Positions 1 to 12,705 of a stretch of 64,000 nt of DNA are shown piece after piece. The notes below the pieces were generated by a model. The model did no database searches. It saw only the letters and a list, made by a program, of their open reading frames with translations, and was not told the DNA's origin. Source of the stretch: Rhabdornis inornatus (taxonomy: Eukaryota > Chordata > Aves > Passeriformes > Rhabdornithidae); NCBI GenBank assembly GCA_013397075.1, contig VWZS01003783.1:806185-870184 (forward strand). Direction: 5' to 3'. Each line of letters opens with the position of its first letter. Position 1 is the stretch's first letter. A program made the translations under genes and the position numbers.

Positions 1-908
1 AGCCATTCACCATCTATGTTCTAAACAATATCCATCAATATCCAGTGGTCCTGAAGGTGTCTATATGACCAAAAGAAAAAGGATAAATACAGATATGAGA
101 GTGAACTGTTCCATATTATGCTTGAGAAAAGTAAAGAAAGAACTTGTTACTTCAACCTATAATCCACAATTTAAAAACAATTACTAAACTAACTTTTGAA
201 ATAAAATTTCCAGATTTTGTTTGCATTATATTGTTCCACAGGTCAATATATTGTGTAGGGAGCAGTTTGTTAGGTGAGTCCCTGATTTGACAGTGTTATG
301 TGTCACGACCCTTGATCTAGTTAAACCAGCCAAAAATTCAAAATTAAGTAATATTTCCCTCAAAGTACTGAAGCTACTCTAATCTAGTGAAGATTCTGTA
401 ATATTGGACAGGAGAAAAATAAACTAACTGTTTGAACACGCTTCTGTATAAGAACAAACAAATAACATTTTTTCTTTAAATGACCAAAAATCCATTCCAT
501 AATAGAAGATACTATATTGCAATATTACATGGCTTCAATTCTCTAAAACTGTAGCAATCTCTGTTGTTCAAAATGTAATCAGATGGGACATGCATTCATG
601 TGTAGACTGTGGCCTAAACTGTATATATTTGGATGTGCAAGGTCAGGTCTTGAATCCATAGGTGTCAGTAGGAACTCAAAGGAATATGGACACCCTCAAT
701 GGAAATAATAAGGAATCAAAGATTATAACAATTTTGTTGTGTTTAAAGTAATAAATCCAAAATCTGGGCCCTGATATAGCACATGGATAACACTTAGGTA
801 TTTTAGTTCTCCTTTATTCCCACCCCCCCCACCAATCTGCCCATGGGTGTATAGAAACAGTGACATGGGACAGATTCTGGGACATCTGATCTGTTGTACA
901 ACTAGCTC

Positions 909-948
909 AGCATTTTAGCTCTCATTTTCCTATGAGAGCTAAAATGCT
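909..948. repeat. Perfect 17-bp inverted repeat (hairpin)
   Basis: The left arm at 909-925 (AGCATTTTAGCTCTCAT) and the right arm at 932-948 are exact reverse complements. A 6-base spacer (TTTCCT) separates them. The match stops at once on both sides. A 17-bp perfect stem is unlikely by chance at one given site, although AT-rich DNA raises the rate. The role is unknown. It is shorter than a typical pre-microRNA stem, and a replication template-switch origin is the simplest explanation. Confidence 0.9.
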
Positions 949-2122
949 CTCAAACCCCCAAGTTATGTGGTCCATCATGCCCTCTGGAAAAGCCATACTT
1001 TAGGTGTGAGATAAATTTTTAATAAATAAACCCCCCAGTGAACATTTAAGGAATCTGATTTTGGGGCTGGAATGTCTGCGAATGGGTTGTGGTGACTATT
1101 CTATTAGCAAACTCGCAAACTATTCCTGAGAATTTTTTTTGTAAAAAACTGTTTCTTTATGTCATTACTGTATCAGTACCGGGGAACGGACTATGCTAAT
1201 AATTGTACAGCATAGACAATTACATTTTCATTCCTGGAAAAATCTGTCTATCCATTCATGCGTTTGCAGGCCAGCAGACTTCCTGAGAATTCCCTGGCAA
1301 AAATAAAGGGATTCAGTTCCTTTTTCTTTTACAAGTCACAGACCCTGATACACTTCAAAGAATTCCATATTTTCAGGCTGTAGGGAGTTACCACATCTCA
1401 ATGCAAAGTTTTACTCTCAAGCATATAGCATATCTGCATGTTTTTTCATGATTAAACACAGCATCCTTCAAAACACAGGGAGGTTTCATTTCCAGTATAG
1501 AATTTATCATTATTTAGTGTTTACTGTGGGAGGAAAATCATCGTCGTGTGGGTAGCAGAAACCAGTAATAAAGAAATATTAATTGCATCATAAATGAGAT
1601 TCATGTAGTACTTAGAGACTTTGGTTTTAGGGCAGCTGCACTGTGGGAAGAATCTGTAAAGGAATAGGTTTCTCTAACTTCATACTCTTAGTTATAGACT
1701 TTAGGAGACCTGCGGTAGTACAGTTTGTGTTAATGTTGAGTAATAAATATAAAGAAAGCTTTCTCTGATTGCCTTCTTGAAAATATGCATTCCTAGTATA
1801 AAGAACATGTAGCACTTGTAATTGAGGCTCCTGAGAACAATATATTTTCTACTTTACAAGAAAAGAAAATTTAAGCTGAGGGAGAACATCCTTGAGATTT
1901 CTGAGAATGGTACTAGTCCTAGTACTAGTTTCATTATCTGTCTAACACCAGGCTAAAAGGGCATATGAGATGAATCTCATAGAGGAGATGAAAATTAAAG
2001 GGAAGGCATCTTCAAATATTGCTCACTAGTCCCTTAAGGAATATCTGGTTCTTTCCCATGCATTTTCAGACTTTAAAAAAAAAATATTTAGTAAATGATC
2101 TTATTAAGTTTAGCCAGGGGTA

Positions 2123-2138
2123 TGTGTGTGTGTGTGTC
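2123..2138. repeat. Short (TG)n microsatellite
   Basis: Eight uninterrupted TG dinucleotides, directly visible. Short arrays like this are common in vertebrate DNA. Confidence 0.9.
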
Positions 2139-3948
2139 TGAGAGACAGGAAGGCTTGGGGGCTGTGTGTTATAGTAGGATTTTTGTCTTGTAATTACTTG
2201 GAAGAGTCTGAATTCCTGAGGCATGTCAGACAAGTGATATTTGTCTGATTTAGGTAAAAGATGTTAGGTAATGTCTGAAAGAGCACAAGTTACTCGAATA
2301 GAATATTCCATTAACTAGCATACATAGTACTTGGAGTCACATATAGTAAGAACGTTGAATTGTAGCTACCACTGAGGCTGGCAACACAGGTGTTCAGGTA
2401 TGACTGAGTGGGGGAAGTAGGTTTGAATGCTTAAAAAAATAAAATAGAATTGGAGAGGAGGTTTATCCCAGAAAACTAATCTAATTGCTATTTTTTTGAT
2501 AAATGAATTTTTTTAAAAGGCTATATTGTCTAAAATACTTATTATATTGTTTAAATTAATCAGCAGGAGGATTATTGCATTCTAGAAGAGATGGAGAGGG
2601 CACCTTGAGCCAGCACTTCCTGTTCTTAAATTCATTGGGAAGGAGACTGAAAGTGTGTAGAAACTTATAAGCAAATACCAGCTCCTTCTGCATTAGGTTG
2701 TTTTGCCAGGGAGGATTCACCTCGCTAGCTAAGTGTGCACTAGAAAAATACGTGATGTCTGGGTTGCTCAGGGTCTTCCATTCTTTAGTACATTCCAATT
2801 TTATCATCCTTCTGGCTTAGACAATGTTCCTATGTTCCAATGTTTCAATTTTTGAATTTTGTCTTTGCAGAGAAAGAAAAATACCACAAAAACAGTCGGT
2901 TGGTTTGAAAGTCAGAATGTGATCAAAATTTCTTTCTTTGCTATTATTTTCAATGTAATTAATGTCTCTTCTATAATTTGTATTTTTAAAAGCTTTCTTT
3001 CTCCATTTTCATTATATAGTATTCCCCTTTTGAGAAATGAGATGAATACATGTTTCCTGTCTTCTGTGCATTTATTGTCTTCTGTGATCATTATGGAGAT
3101 TCCACAAGGATTCCACTAAAGGGGTTCCACAAGCAGGTGAGGTCGACTTTCCAAAGGGATTTTACAACAAAGATCATAGATTAATCTCTTTCTGAAAAGC
3201 AGAGAAAGTCAGTAGAAAATTTCACCCAGAAGCAATTTTCCAGTTTCTTTAATTTTCTTACAGATTTTATTAATTTGCCCTTCAAAATATTTTCCATTAA
3301 TGTCTTTGAACTTGGAATTTGATTCTGCCAAGGTCATTTATATTTTAAATTGCCAACTGTTATCTCTTTCAAAGCTGTAATTTATAGTTTTTCAGAAAAA
3401 TGAATTTTTGAGTACATCTGTGACAACTTATTTTTACTTTTTAAGGCTTTGGGGTATTGGTTATTTTTTTTGAGGGGATTTTTTTCGGTCTTTTTCAGAA
3501 TTCAGTCCAGAGTTAAACACCTATTTCCAGTGGTCAAAATCTGAATGACTTATCCTAAATACATGCCGGTTTGATGGATTTATACAATTCATCTACCTGC
3601 AGCTGGATGAGAAAGAATGAGATCCTGCTTTCATCTCATTGATATACCATCCAGTATATTAGTCTTCACAATGAAAAGACACTATTTCAATATGAATACA
3701 TGTAGACAAAATTCTCCCTTGGTATTAACTTTTAAAATAAAAATTAAGTGTAGGAAAGGACTAATCTTGTGACAGTTTTTTGCTGTGAGGAGGGTGACTG
3801 AGGGACTAGAGCATGTGAACTTTAAGGGTGTTAACTTCACATTTCTAAGCTTTTCAGTGAGGCATTCTGTCAGTAAAAACATTAAAAGGAGTTGCATGTC
3901 TAAACAAGCAAAGTAATTATTTTTTAATATCAGACAAAGGAAAGATGA

Positions 3949-3986
3949 TTCTGCTACAATGAAGATTCTGCTTCATTGTAGCAGAA
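3949..3986. repeat. Perfect 16-bp inverted repeat (hairpin)
   Basis: The left arm at 3949-3964 (TTCTGCTACAATGAAG) is the exact reverse complement of 3971-3986, with a 6-base loop (ATTCTG). Allowing one bulged base, the stem extends by two more pairs on the outer side. The loop plus flank also repeats the start of the left arm (GATTCTGCT appears twice). That pattern fits a fold-back or template-switch event. Confidence 0.9.
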
Positions 3987-4451
3987 ATCTACAATGCCCA
4001 AGTGAAGTCCACTATGTACTAAAAGTTTCCTAGTTTATATTATATTTCATGAATGTACAATAATGTTGTATCTGGTTAGAATTATACTTGCTGTGTGAAA
4101 AATCTTGCATTTCATGGAATTTATTGCTGAGGAAAGAAGAGAAAACATGATTTTTATGTTTGTCACATATAAAACCAATTGTTTTAAACTATCTGTGTGT
4201 GAATTGAAGATCATAGTACCAGGAATTTATGCAGGGAAGTTTGTCCTTCAAAATCCAAAGCTGTCCACATTGATAGTGTAAATGATTACACTTTCCCATA
4301 GCATAAAATGGGGTTTTGAAATAATTCTGTGATATCCCTTATATTTCTTATTAGTTGTCTCCTATTTTCAGTGCTAGTTTTTAAATTCTGTTCCTGTACA
4401 TGTGTGCTAATTTTTTATTTGTGGTGTTTTCTATATCCCATATAATGTGAA

Positions 4452-4870
4452 CACAATCATAGAATCATAGAATATGTCAAGTTGAAAAGGACCCATAAGA
4501 ATCAGAGTCCAATCCTCTGGTCCGTGCAGGACTATGTAAAACTAAACCATATTACTAAAAGCATTGTCCTGACACTCCTAAAACTGTCAGGCTTGGTGCA
4601 GTGACCACTTCCCTGGGGACATCATTCCAGGATCATCCTGTCAGTGAAGATACATTTCCTAGTGTCCAATCTGAACTCCTCCAGTCACAACTTCTTCCAG
4701 TTTCTTTGTGGTCACCAGCAATTGAGAGATCAGCAGCTCTGCCTCTGTGAGGAGGTACAAACTGATTTCAGCCACTCTTTGTGAGTCTGGCCTTCTCACC
4801 CCTCCATGTTTGAGTACAAGAGTTTGCTCTCCTGTCTGTCACAAACTGGCCCTTTCTACAAGCAATGAAG
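4452..4870 (-). mobile_element. CR1 LINE 3' fragment
   Basis: The plus strand begins with a repeated CATAGAAT octamer followed by a diverged copy of the TTGGAAGGGACC block, which is the reverse complement of the avian CR1 3' terminus. The element therefore points to the minus strand. Downstream text such as 'cactcctaaaactgtcaggcttgg', 'ttccagtttctttg' and 'gaggaggtacaa' follows the CR1 3' region with many substitutions. The fragment is 5'-truncated, as nearly all CR1 copies are, and has no coding capacity. The inner boundary near 4870 is approximate. Confidence 0.85.
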
Positions 4871-7800
4871 GGAGTATAGTAGGGTATTGGCCAAATTGAT
4901 TTTGTATCCATATTATTGATACTTGAAAGCGCAATCAGATATGGTCACCTTTTTTTCCTTTAGAACTGATTCCAGTAAGAGACTTCTTAACTTCTTACTT
5001 CAGTAATTATTTTTTTTTCTTTTCTTTTTTTTCTTCTTTTTTTTTTTCCCAACTGCCTGTGTCTTTTTCCACTAGGGACTGCCTAAAATAGATTTTTTCC
5101 TTTCTGAAACGGATGTGCCAGATATTTCTCTGTTATATGACAAGGAAAAGTAGAAAACAAAAATACAGTTAAGGCACAACATTGGAGAAATTGTAGTAGA
5201 AAAAAATAGGGAATTTGGTGCCTATGTTCAAATGAGAGGGGTAACCTCTCTTCTTCTAAATCTTTCCTTCCTACTATTGAGAGTCAAAGTTGTTCCTGAT
5301 GTTTACACACAGTGGAAGAACTCTAGCACAGGATGCTCTAAAAACCCATCCACCCCAGAATATCCTAAAACTCAAGACTGAAGAATTAAGAATTAAATCT
5401 CTACTGCAAATCAAGCAAGGAGAAAAATTCTATCTGGAAACTGAGTCACACACATGCATGTTGACTTAAGTTTTCAGGAAATCCTTGCACTGTTTGCTTG
5501 CCCAATAGTCAGATCGTAACTAAAATTGTGTGATCCATTTTAAATGTCTGAGTGAAATCACTGTAAGAGTGGCCCCTTCTGGAAAAAGAAAGACCTGGGT
5601 TGACAGCAGATATAAGCCTGGATTTTCAGGGACTGTAAAGTCTAAGCAGGTGGAATGTATGGAAATTAATTTCCATGGGCTTCAGTGACTCCAGATACTG
5701 AGGGCTACAGAGCCTGGACCATCTTGAAATGCTAGTTTCCTGCGGGCTGTATGGTTTGATGTGTCAGAGAAAGTTGCAGCTATGAACAAAACATGCTGAT
5801 CTGTGATGTGTTGCTGTCACCCAACATAGGCCTGATGTGCTTTGTAGCAGGCAACTGTCAGGAGCTTGCATGGCTAGACAGCTCGGATATCCCTCACAGT
5901 TTGGCTCTCCTAATTCAGAGAATGAGCCATTCATAGCTATGGTTTCACATGGGCTCCACACCTGCCCTTCTGACACTCATTCTACAGGATATCACAAGGA
6001 CCAAGCAACATACTCATGGCAATGAGGATCTTTGCGAGGAAGATAAAACCAGGATCCAGTCAAAGACTGAAACTGCTGCATTTTCCACACTTTTCACTTA
6101 TCCAACTGCTCTAATGCCATACAAGAAAAAGCTCTGGTAGCAACCAGTAGGACCTGTGAACAGTTCTATAATGCCAGTTATTATAAAATTGGTAGGGTAT
6201 ATTATATAAATTTGAATTCATATTAATTAGCTATTAAATAGATAAACTAATAACCCAAGCATGCTCAGCTCCTTTCTCTGACTTGGTGCTAATTGGAAAA
6301 TGGGTGTCCTAGTTGGGTCCTACTAAACTCTCTTGAAATTCAGAGAACTCTACCAGAAATATTCTGCAGCTTGCACTGGTACCCAAACTGGCTGGTCATT
6401 GTTTGACACAGCATCGTGTGGGCCAAAACTCGGTCAGACACAACTAAAACAAGTTATCAAAAAGACAGTCAGATTTAAGACCCTGGAAATGTTCCTTGTA
6501 AGTGTGCACTGTATATTATGGCTTGTTTGCCTGACATCAGCCAGGAAAGTATTATGGAAATATGGACATATGTTCTAGATGTTACTACATCCATAAGTAA
6601 CTGCAGAAAATATTGGCAGTGACCTACAGCTCTTGTAACATCTGAGCAATACCCCTTTCTGTTGATAAATTATTGAACCCAACATGAAACTGGAGGGGGA
6701 GAAGGAAAAGAAGAGAAAACAGGGTAAAAATGTGCGTATATAACAACACAGCATTAATATGAAAATAGTTGATGATGAAGGAAATTTCCATCTCTTGAAA
6801 ATGTCGTGGAACCAGATTCCTAAAAATAGGGAATATAACCTCTGGAACTGCCTTATGGTAAATCTGGAGATAAGAGTTGGTATTGCCAGCTTCTAAATGT
6901 TTCTTCCACCCATTGTCACTCTGCAGCAGTTATCTTCCATAGTAAATGAGTAGTGATCTCAGTACAGTTCACCATAAATGTGAACTCTCCTTCAGCTGGC
7001 TCTTCTCCCACATTTCTAGTAAGATTGCATTCATTAGTTATTTGTTCTTTTCAGAGGCTGAGTGCAGTAGGAAGCCATTAATCAACATGCTGAAGGTCAG
7101 TTCAGACTCCTGTAATTTAATTTCTTCATGTGCTTCTTCTCTCTGTATCTGGTCTGTGGTAAACAAGACAGCTTGCTCCCATGCATCAGTTTGACCATAG
7201 CTGAGCAGATGAAGACTGTTGTAGCAGCTACTTTGTGTTCATCTTGTCAGAATGAGCCACAGATGAGAATAAAATTTGGGTTGACAATTCCACGTTGCAG
7301 ATGGCCACCTGAACCAGCAGTACCGTGTTATTGCTCTTTTAAAGGAGCTTGCTTCTCAGGTTCTGGTCAGCTTTGAAACCTAAGGAAAACCACAGGGGCA
7401 TGGCTGGCATTCCAGACTGCAAACAGATCATAGGGGGAGAGATGACAGCACTGAAGTTTAAATACACTGACTGTTTAAGACTAATACAGATTAAGTCTAA
7501 GAGTAACAAGGTCAAAAATCTTAGTTGCATGCTCTTGCTAATTTATCAATATAATTTAACATACAATAATGAGGCTGAGCTCGCTCAACCCTACCACTGA
7601 GCCATGCAAGCATTAACCTGTTAGAGTTAGTTATTTTCTTTCTCTGCCAATAACTTCTGCTTTGTGAATGTTAACTGCTGTTTTATTGCTATGCATTGAT
7701 ATTTTGTGCAATTTTGTTATTTAATATATTGCGATAATTAAGCTAAGAGCAGTATGACTATTAGTTTTTTGATGCTGCTTCTTAGGTTTAATATTGTTTG

Positions 7801-7883
7801 TGTGGCCCAAAATAGCTGTTTACCAGCTTTCCTACAAGGACTAGTAAAATATATTCCCTCTCCTCACAAGCCCTTCTTCTATC
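4871..7883. other. Unique non-coding DNA with a T-rich tract
   Basis: A T-rich tract lies at about 5009-5048. Overlapping short frames at 5764-6140 and 6333-6578 have no recognisable protein similarity and no supporting splice sites. Nothing else is identified. Confidence 0.55.
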
Positions 7884-8212
7884 ACAGAAGAATCCTTTAA
7901 ATTTGAAGGGACCTCTTAAGATTATATGGTCCAATAGCTCTGCTTGGGCAGCTTGCCCAGGACCCTCTCCAGTCAGGTTCTGAGTATCTCCACAGAGGGA
8001 GATTTCACAACCTCTCTGTGCCTCTCCGCTTGCTTGTGTTCAGATGGAATGCAATGCTTTTTGTCTGTTTTCTTTTTCCTTTGTCTCCATCATCTCTTGT
8101 TCTGTCAGTTGGCACTATTGAGAAAGCCTGGCTCCCTCTCATCAGTCCCTCCCACCAAGTATTTATATACATGGATAGGTTTCCCCCACAAGCCCCTTCT
8201 TTCCCAGACTGA
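7884..8212 (-). mobile_element. CR1 LINE 3' fragment
   Basis: Read on the plus strand, this follows the reverse complement of avian CR1. The blocks 'tttgaagggacctct', 'atggtccaa', 'ctgcttgggcagcttgcc', 'gttcagatggaatgc', 'ggcactattgagaaagcctggctcc' (split here across the match) and 'tatttatatacatggata' appear in the expected order, ending at 'cccagactga'. The terminal octamers are mostly eroded to a single 'atcacagaa'. Short frames at 7944-8243 lie inside the repeat and are not genes. Confidence 0.88.
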
Positions 8213-8501
8213 TTTTTATTTATATAGACTCAGAAGTAATTAAGAAGGTCTAAAAGTTAAATAAAATACACTTTTCCCAACTGAAATTAAACCTTTATCT
8301 GGAGAAATTTGTACAGTAATAAGAAGGAATATTTTGGTTTTATAGCACTTGCTGTAAGTTTTGTTCCTTTTTTTGCTTTTGTTTATTTTCTTTTCTTTCT
8401 GAGACTTCTTTTTTTTTTTTTTTTTAATTTTAATTATTGCTATTCATTGCACCTGTTGTGTCAGTGTTACATTGTCTCTCTAAACTAAGGAACTATTTTC
8501 C

Positions 8502-8537
8502 TGGGGTTTTTTTGTTTGGTTTGTTGGGGTTTTTTTA
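8502..8537. repeat. G/T-rich low-complexity tract
   Basis: Runs of GGGG alternate with long T runs (GGGGTTTTTTTGTTTGG and similar). It strongly resembles the tract at 32829-32909. This is low-complexity sequence with some potential for G-quadruplex folding and no assigned function. Confidence 0.75.
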
Positions 8538-8639
8538 AAATCTTCACCAATGCTTTCTTTCCCCCTATAGAAAATACCCACATCCTGTGAGTTTTATGAA
8601 CATCTCCTTTTAGAAGGAAGACCTGATGTTTTCCTGTAG

Positions 8640-8850
8640 ATTTTCAATAATGTGGCCACTGTTAGGAATAGCCCTGGTAAAGTATAAATAAAAGGTTATT
8701 TGTGGTAGTTTTATTTCTAAATGCTAATAGCATGGCATCAGCTCATAAATCATTAGTGATGAGCTCGTAATTATGTGCCAGCATCACAGTGGGATCCAAC
8801 CTAATACCAGAAATTTACATATTCATGAATACACCCATATTCATGCATGG
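8640..8850. other. Candidate conserved non-coding element
   Basis: The stretch is free of recognisable repeats and dense in homeodomain-like ATTA/TAAT cores and GATGAGCTC-type motifs. It also has two copies of CATATTCATG (8818-8827 and 8836-8845). The composition resembles vertebrate enhancers in gene deserts. This is pattern inference only; without an alignment it cannot be told from ordinary AT-rich DNA. Confidence 0.25.
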
Positions 8851-11800
8851 AAAAGTGCAGAATACAGCAGAAATCAAATAGTCTTGGTTTTCTCCAAACT
8901 GTTATTCGGGTGAATTGCCTCCTCTCCTAACATGCTTCTTCCAGCTATTTACCTATGATATATATTCAGATTTCAAAAAGTTTTCTTTGGAGTTCAGTTT
9001 TAGACAGTACATAGTTTCAACTTGTCCAAAAGAATGTGTGTAGTCTGCAATGTTACAGGTAATGAATACCTCCTATAATTAGTGTCCACTCCATTTCTAC
9101 TTGCTGACATTAATTTTGAGTTTAAAATATGGCTGGTGTATGTTTAGTCTAGAACTAATGGGCTATTATCTAAATTTTCTGTGATGTAAGTTGGAATTAA
9201 TGTTTTTTAAAAAATCTACTTTTCAGTGGATATTTACAGTTGTCTGGAAATGGGAAAGTTTGTTTTGGATAGTGTAGATACTTCAACAGATCAGCTATAA
9301 GGGGTGACTTGTACCTGCAAGTGGTGAGAACTGGAGGGAAGAAGATGGGCTTTATTTGTTGTGTGTTTACAGAACCTCACCTTACAGGCCCTAGAAAACA
9401 TCAGCTTCATCGATGTGAAAGCAATCAGCCTTTCCCAGCCCTAAAAGAAGGTAATGTGAAAGTTTCTTTTCGGGCACAATTATATTCTCCAGAATAAAAC
9501 TCGAGGGAAACATTAAAACAAACACTTTTTAAATGCTTACTGCAGGTTCTCAGCCCTGGAGACTAGGAGGGTCTTTCTTTTTTTGCCCCTTTAGGAGCAA
9601 TACTCTCTTATGTACCCTGCTCAGTCTTTGGATCTAATGTGGCAGCTCACCTGTAGATCTCTTTCAAATGAGTCATTTCCTATGTCTGTAGTAATTTTCA
9701 TTTTTTTATTTACAACTTTAATTGAAAAAGAGGTGCTGACACCTGACACCCTGTCTCCTAAAGACTGCAGTCTCTGCTTGGGACTTGGAGCTCCGTTGCA
9801 ATTCAGACACCAGTTATAGTAATTTTTAATTGAATATATCTATGACCAGTTATGTGTATTTCCACAGAAGCTATTATTCAAGGATCCCTAAGCAGTTATT
9901 GCAATTAAGGATTTCTAAGATTCATATCAAACCTGCACAGTATGTAATGATAATAAGAAAATCAGTATGTCTAGCACTGAGCAATCTCTATTTTAGAAAG
10001 TCATCACTTTTAAAAATTATTTGCCAAGAGATTCAGAATGCCTATTCTCTTCCCACCTTCTCCCCACCCAACCCCAAAATCTGTATACCTGTGTTCCTCT
10101 CACAGTGGCATAGAGTCCTTGCTGCCCCTCTGGCCAGATGCTGGGTCGGAGACTGGAGAAGCTCCTCCTGATGGCACATTTTTCCATGCCAGCTGAATCC
10201 CTTCCTTGTTATTCAACAGACTCTCTAGCACAAGACTCAATATTGGGCCATGTGATGGGTCTGCCGAGGCATGAAATGAAAGTTCAATATCTAAGGGAAA
10301 TTGCACAAGGAATTTGTTGAGTCACGCTTACCCAAAGTATGGCAGGGTGAAAATTGCCAAGTTGTTCTGCAACAGTGGTTTGCATAGTCCAAAAATCTGT
10401 CTTTGACAGAGAGAAGTGTTTGGAGCTTTCATATCATGTGCTAGAAATTCAGTAGTTATATGGTAAGGAATGAAAAATCTGATTAAATAAAAGGTCTTTT
10501 CAGTTCTTAATTTTGAAATGTGCTTCTTTGCTCTCACCTTCCTTAGACTACCACAGCAGTCTGATAGGACCTTCTCCTTTTCCCTTCATCTATTCTAGTT
10601 TATGCTCAAAATGGCAGGCAGAGGCCTGCTCATCCTCTCACTAAGTGTTTTTCCTGCCTGCAGAGTCCACAGTGGTGTGTCACGGAGCTTGTGCCTGTCC
10701 TCTGGTCCTGGACAGCTCTGGTTCTATCTGGAGGAGGCTGGAACATGGTCTGAAAACAGCAATGTTTCAACCCTCAGTAGTAGTTGATGATCTTCATCAC
10801 AACAAAACAAGAAAAATCACCTGGTAAGGAAATACAAGGTGTTTTTCATTACCCGTGGTCCTAGAATGTTCTCATTTTACTCAAATCTACCTTTCATTAT
10901 TTTTGTGACAAAGATACTAGCATGCATATTGAAGTGACAAATAAATAAAAATTATTAGATTAATTATCACTACACGGTCCTATTGTGTAGAAATGATACT
11001 GTTGCATAAATTAATATATTAAAACCATACAGTCCTATTTTAAAATATTCTTAAGGTCACCTTTAGCTTTATTAAATTAAAACATTTGACATTACCACGT
11101 AGTGGCAATATACTCACCAGATTACATAACCAAGTAGCCTTCTAGTGCAAGTGCAAGCAATCTATTTTCCTGTTTACATGGTGCTGCCAGTGGAGTACAG
11201 CAGATGTTGAACTAAAACCATGTGAGGCAGCATTGTACTGTGCCAGGCTTGCCGAAGGTTTTGCCCTGCTGATGCTCATTTTTGCTTATATAATTTAGAA
11301 GACTTTTTATAAACTGCTTTTACAAAACCCACTTTTATTGGAGCAGTTTATTCTATGTTGAAATAATGTGTAATGTTAATATCTAGAAAATCTATTTTGC
11401 AAATAACTCTAATAAAGAATTTTCGAAAGAGTTCAGCTAAAAAAAAACACCCAATATTCTTATTCTTCCAATTTACCCAAATACAGCTTTCTCATGCCTA
11501 CTTCTATCCCAGTGATATCCCTGTGGCTTTTAATCCTCCATTCTGCTTTGTATATCACTGATCTTCTTAGACACCAGGAAGTCTTTTAATGTACAGAAAT
11601 CTTCAGAAATGGGATGTGGCAGCTCAATACTGCAAGGTCATTTAAAGTGTTTTCTCAGCTGACTTCCTATTTTCCTAGCTCATGACAGGGGAAATTACTT
11701 TGCAGAATAACCTTCCTTCTTGGTGCAGAAAGATTAAGAATCTTGTAATATATCAAATTGGGATTTTTTCAGCATAATCAGAAATCCTTGAAGTTGAATA

Positions 11801-12561
11801 GTGCTCACAAAGAACAAGATACCCAAAACTAGGTTAAGAAAGGGGATAACACTTGCAAGGCATATTTTTAAGCAATGAAGTTTCCCAATTTCTATAAGAG
11901 AACTTGGAAGTTCCTGTTTTCAGATGCCTGACCTTAGTGCAGTGCTCATTCTCCCATTGTTTTTTATCTGATTCTTTTCTGGGCCCTCAATTATTTTGAA
12001 CACACTGGGCAAAATTTACCCCTGGCAAAATGCACCTCTCCCAGTGGAGTTCAGCCAACTGATGAAAAATTCTTACATAAAAATTTCCTTAATTTCTTTA
12101 ATTATTTTAGATTTTGTTAATTTTTAGACATACATTTTCTAGTAATATGTGCCAGTAATATTCTCTTACTTTCTTAGGTTATGCCTACAATTTCCTCTCG
12201 TAAGAATATTTTTTGCCTGCAGAAACATAGTTCTACTCTGGTCACAAATCAGCAAATTGTTCAACATCTGTGGAGATACTTACTATCACATGAGATCTCA
12301 GAATTAATAACACTTCTAGAATAAATGAGAGATTTATTTGAATGACTTCACCAAGCTGTCTTGATTTGATTTTGGTGGTCCTAGTCTAAATGTAATGTTG
12401 TTGGGATTTTAAAAATTAGGAAAAGCAAGTAAGGTTTTTAAACACTGGAAGATAATTGAACAGTTGTGCTTTATTAAATTTGGACATTGCCTATGCTGAA
12501 ATTAGAATACAAATAATAAAATAAAATGTTACCCCAGAACATAAACCTAAACCAAAAAGGT

Positions 12562-12705
12562 TTGAAAGGAGCTCTGGTGATCCTGCTCAAAGCAAGCATA
12601 AGTTCAAAGTTGGACTGAGCTGCTGTAGGAATTTTCCAGTTGGGCTTTAAATACTCCAAAAACAGTGATTCCATGTTGTCTCTGGGTTGTTACATTCCCA
12701 CATGG
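12562..12705 (-). mobile_element. Diverged CR1 LINE fragment
   Basis: Plus-strand text follows the reverse complement of the CR1 3' region: a block like 'gagctctggtgatcctgctc', then 'ccagttgggctttaaatactcc', then 'agtgattccatgttgtctctggg'. The last two correspond to the usual 'ccagttgggtcttgaaaacctcc' and 'gattccacaacctctctggg'. The terminal octamers are missing. Divergence is higher than in the neighbouring copies, so this is probably an older insertion. Confidence 0.6.

Larger units (their letters stand above)
1..4451. other. Unique AT-rich non-coding DNA, no gene seen
   Basis: No reading frame here is longer than 86 codons and none resembles a known protein. The stretch holds a short C run near 825, a TG run at 2123-2138, and two long near-perfect hairpins listed separately (909-948 and 3949-3986). 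No transposon family is recognised by eye, though old diverged copies could be missed. Confidence 0.6.
8213..12561. other. Non-coding DNA with simple tracts and a possible conserved element
   Basis: The stretch holds a poly-T run at about 8408-8425 and a G/T-rich tract at 8502-8537. A candidate conserved non-coding segment lies at about 8640-8850. The 113-codon frame at 9830-10171 matches no protein I know and lacks splice signals. I see no other features. Confidence 0.55.

Noticed and set aside
909..948. Hairpin as a microRNA precursor
   Set aside because: A 17-bp stem with a 6-base loop and unpaired flanks is too short for a typical precursor, which needs about 30 pairs.
9830..10171. 113-codon frame
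   Set aside because: No similarity recognised; ends in a GC-richer patch that lowers stop frequency.
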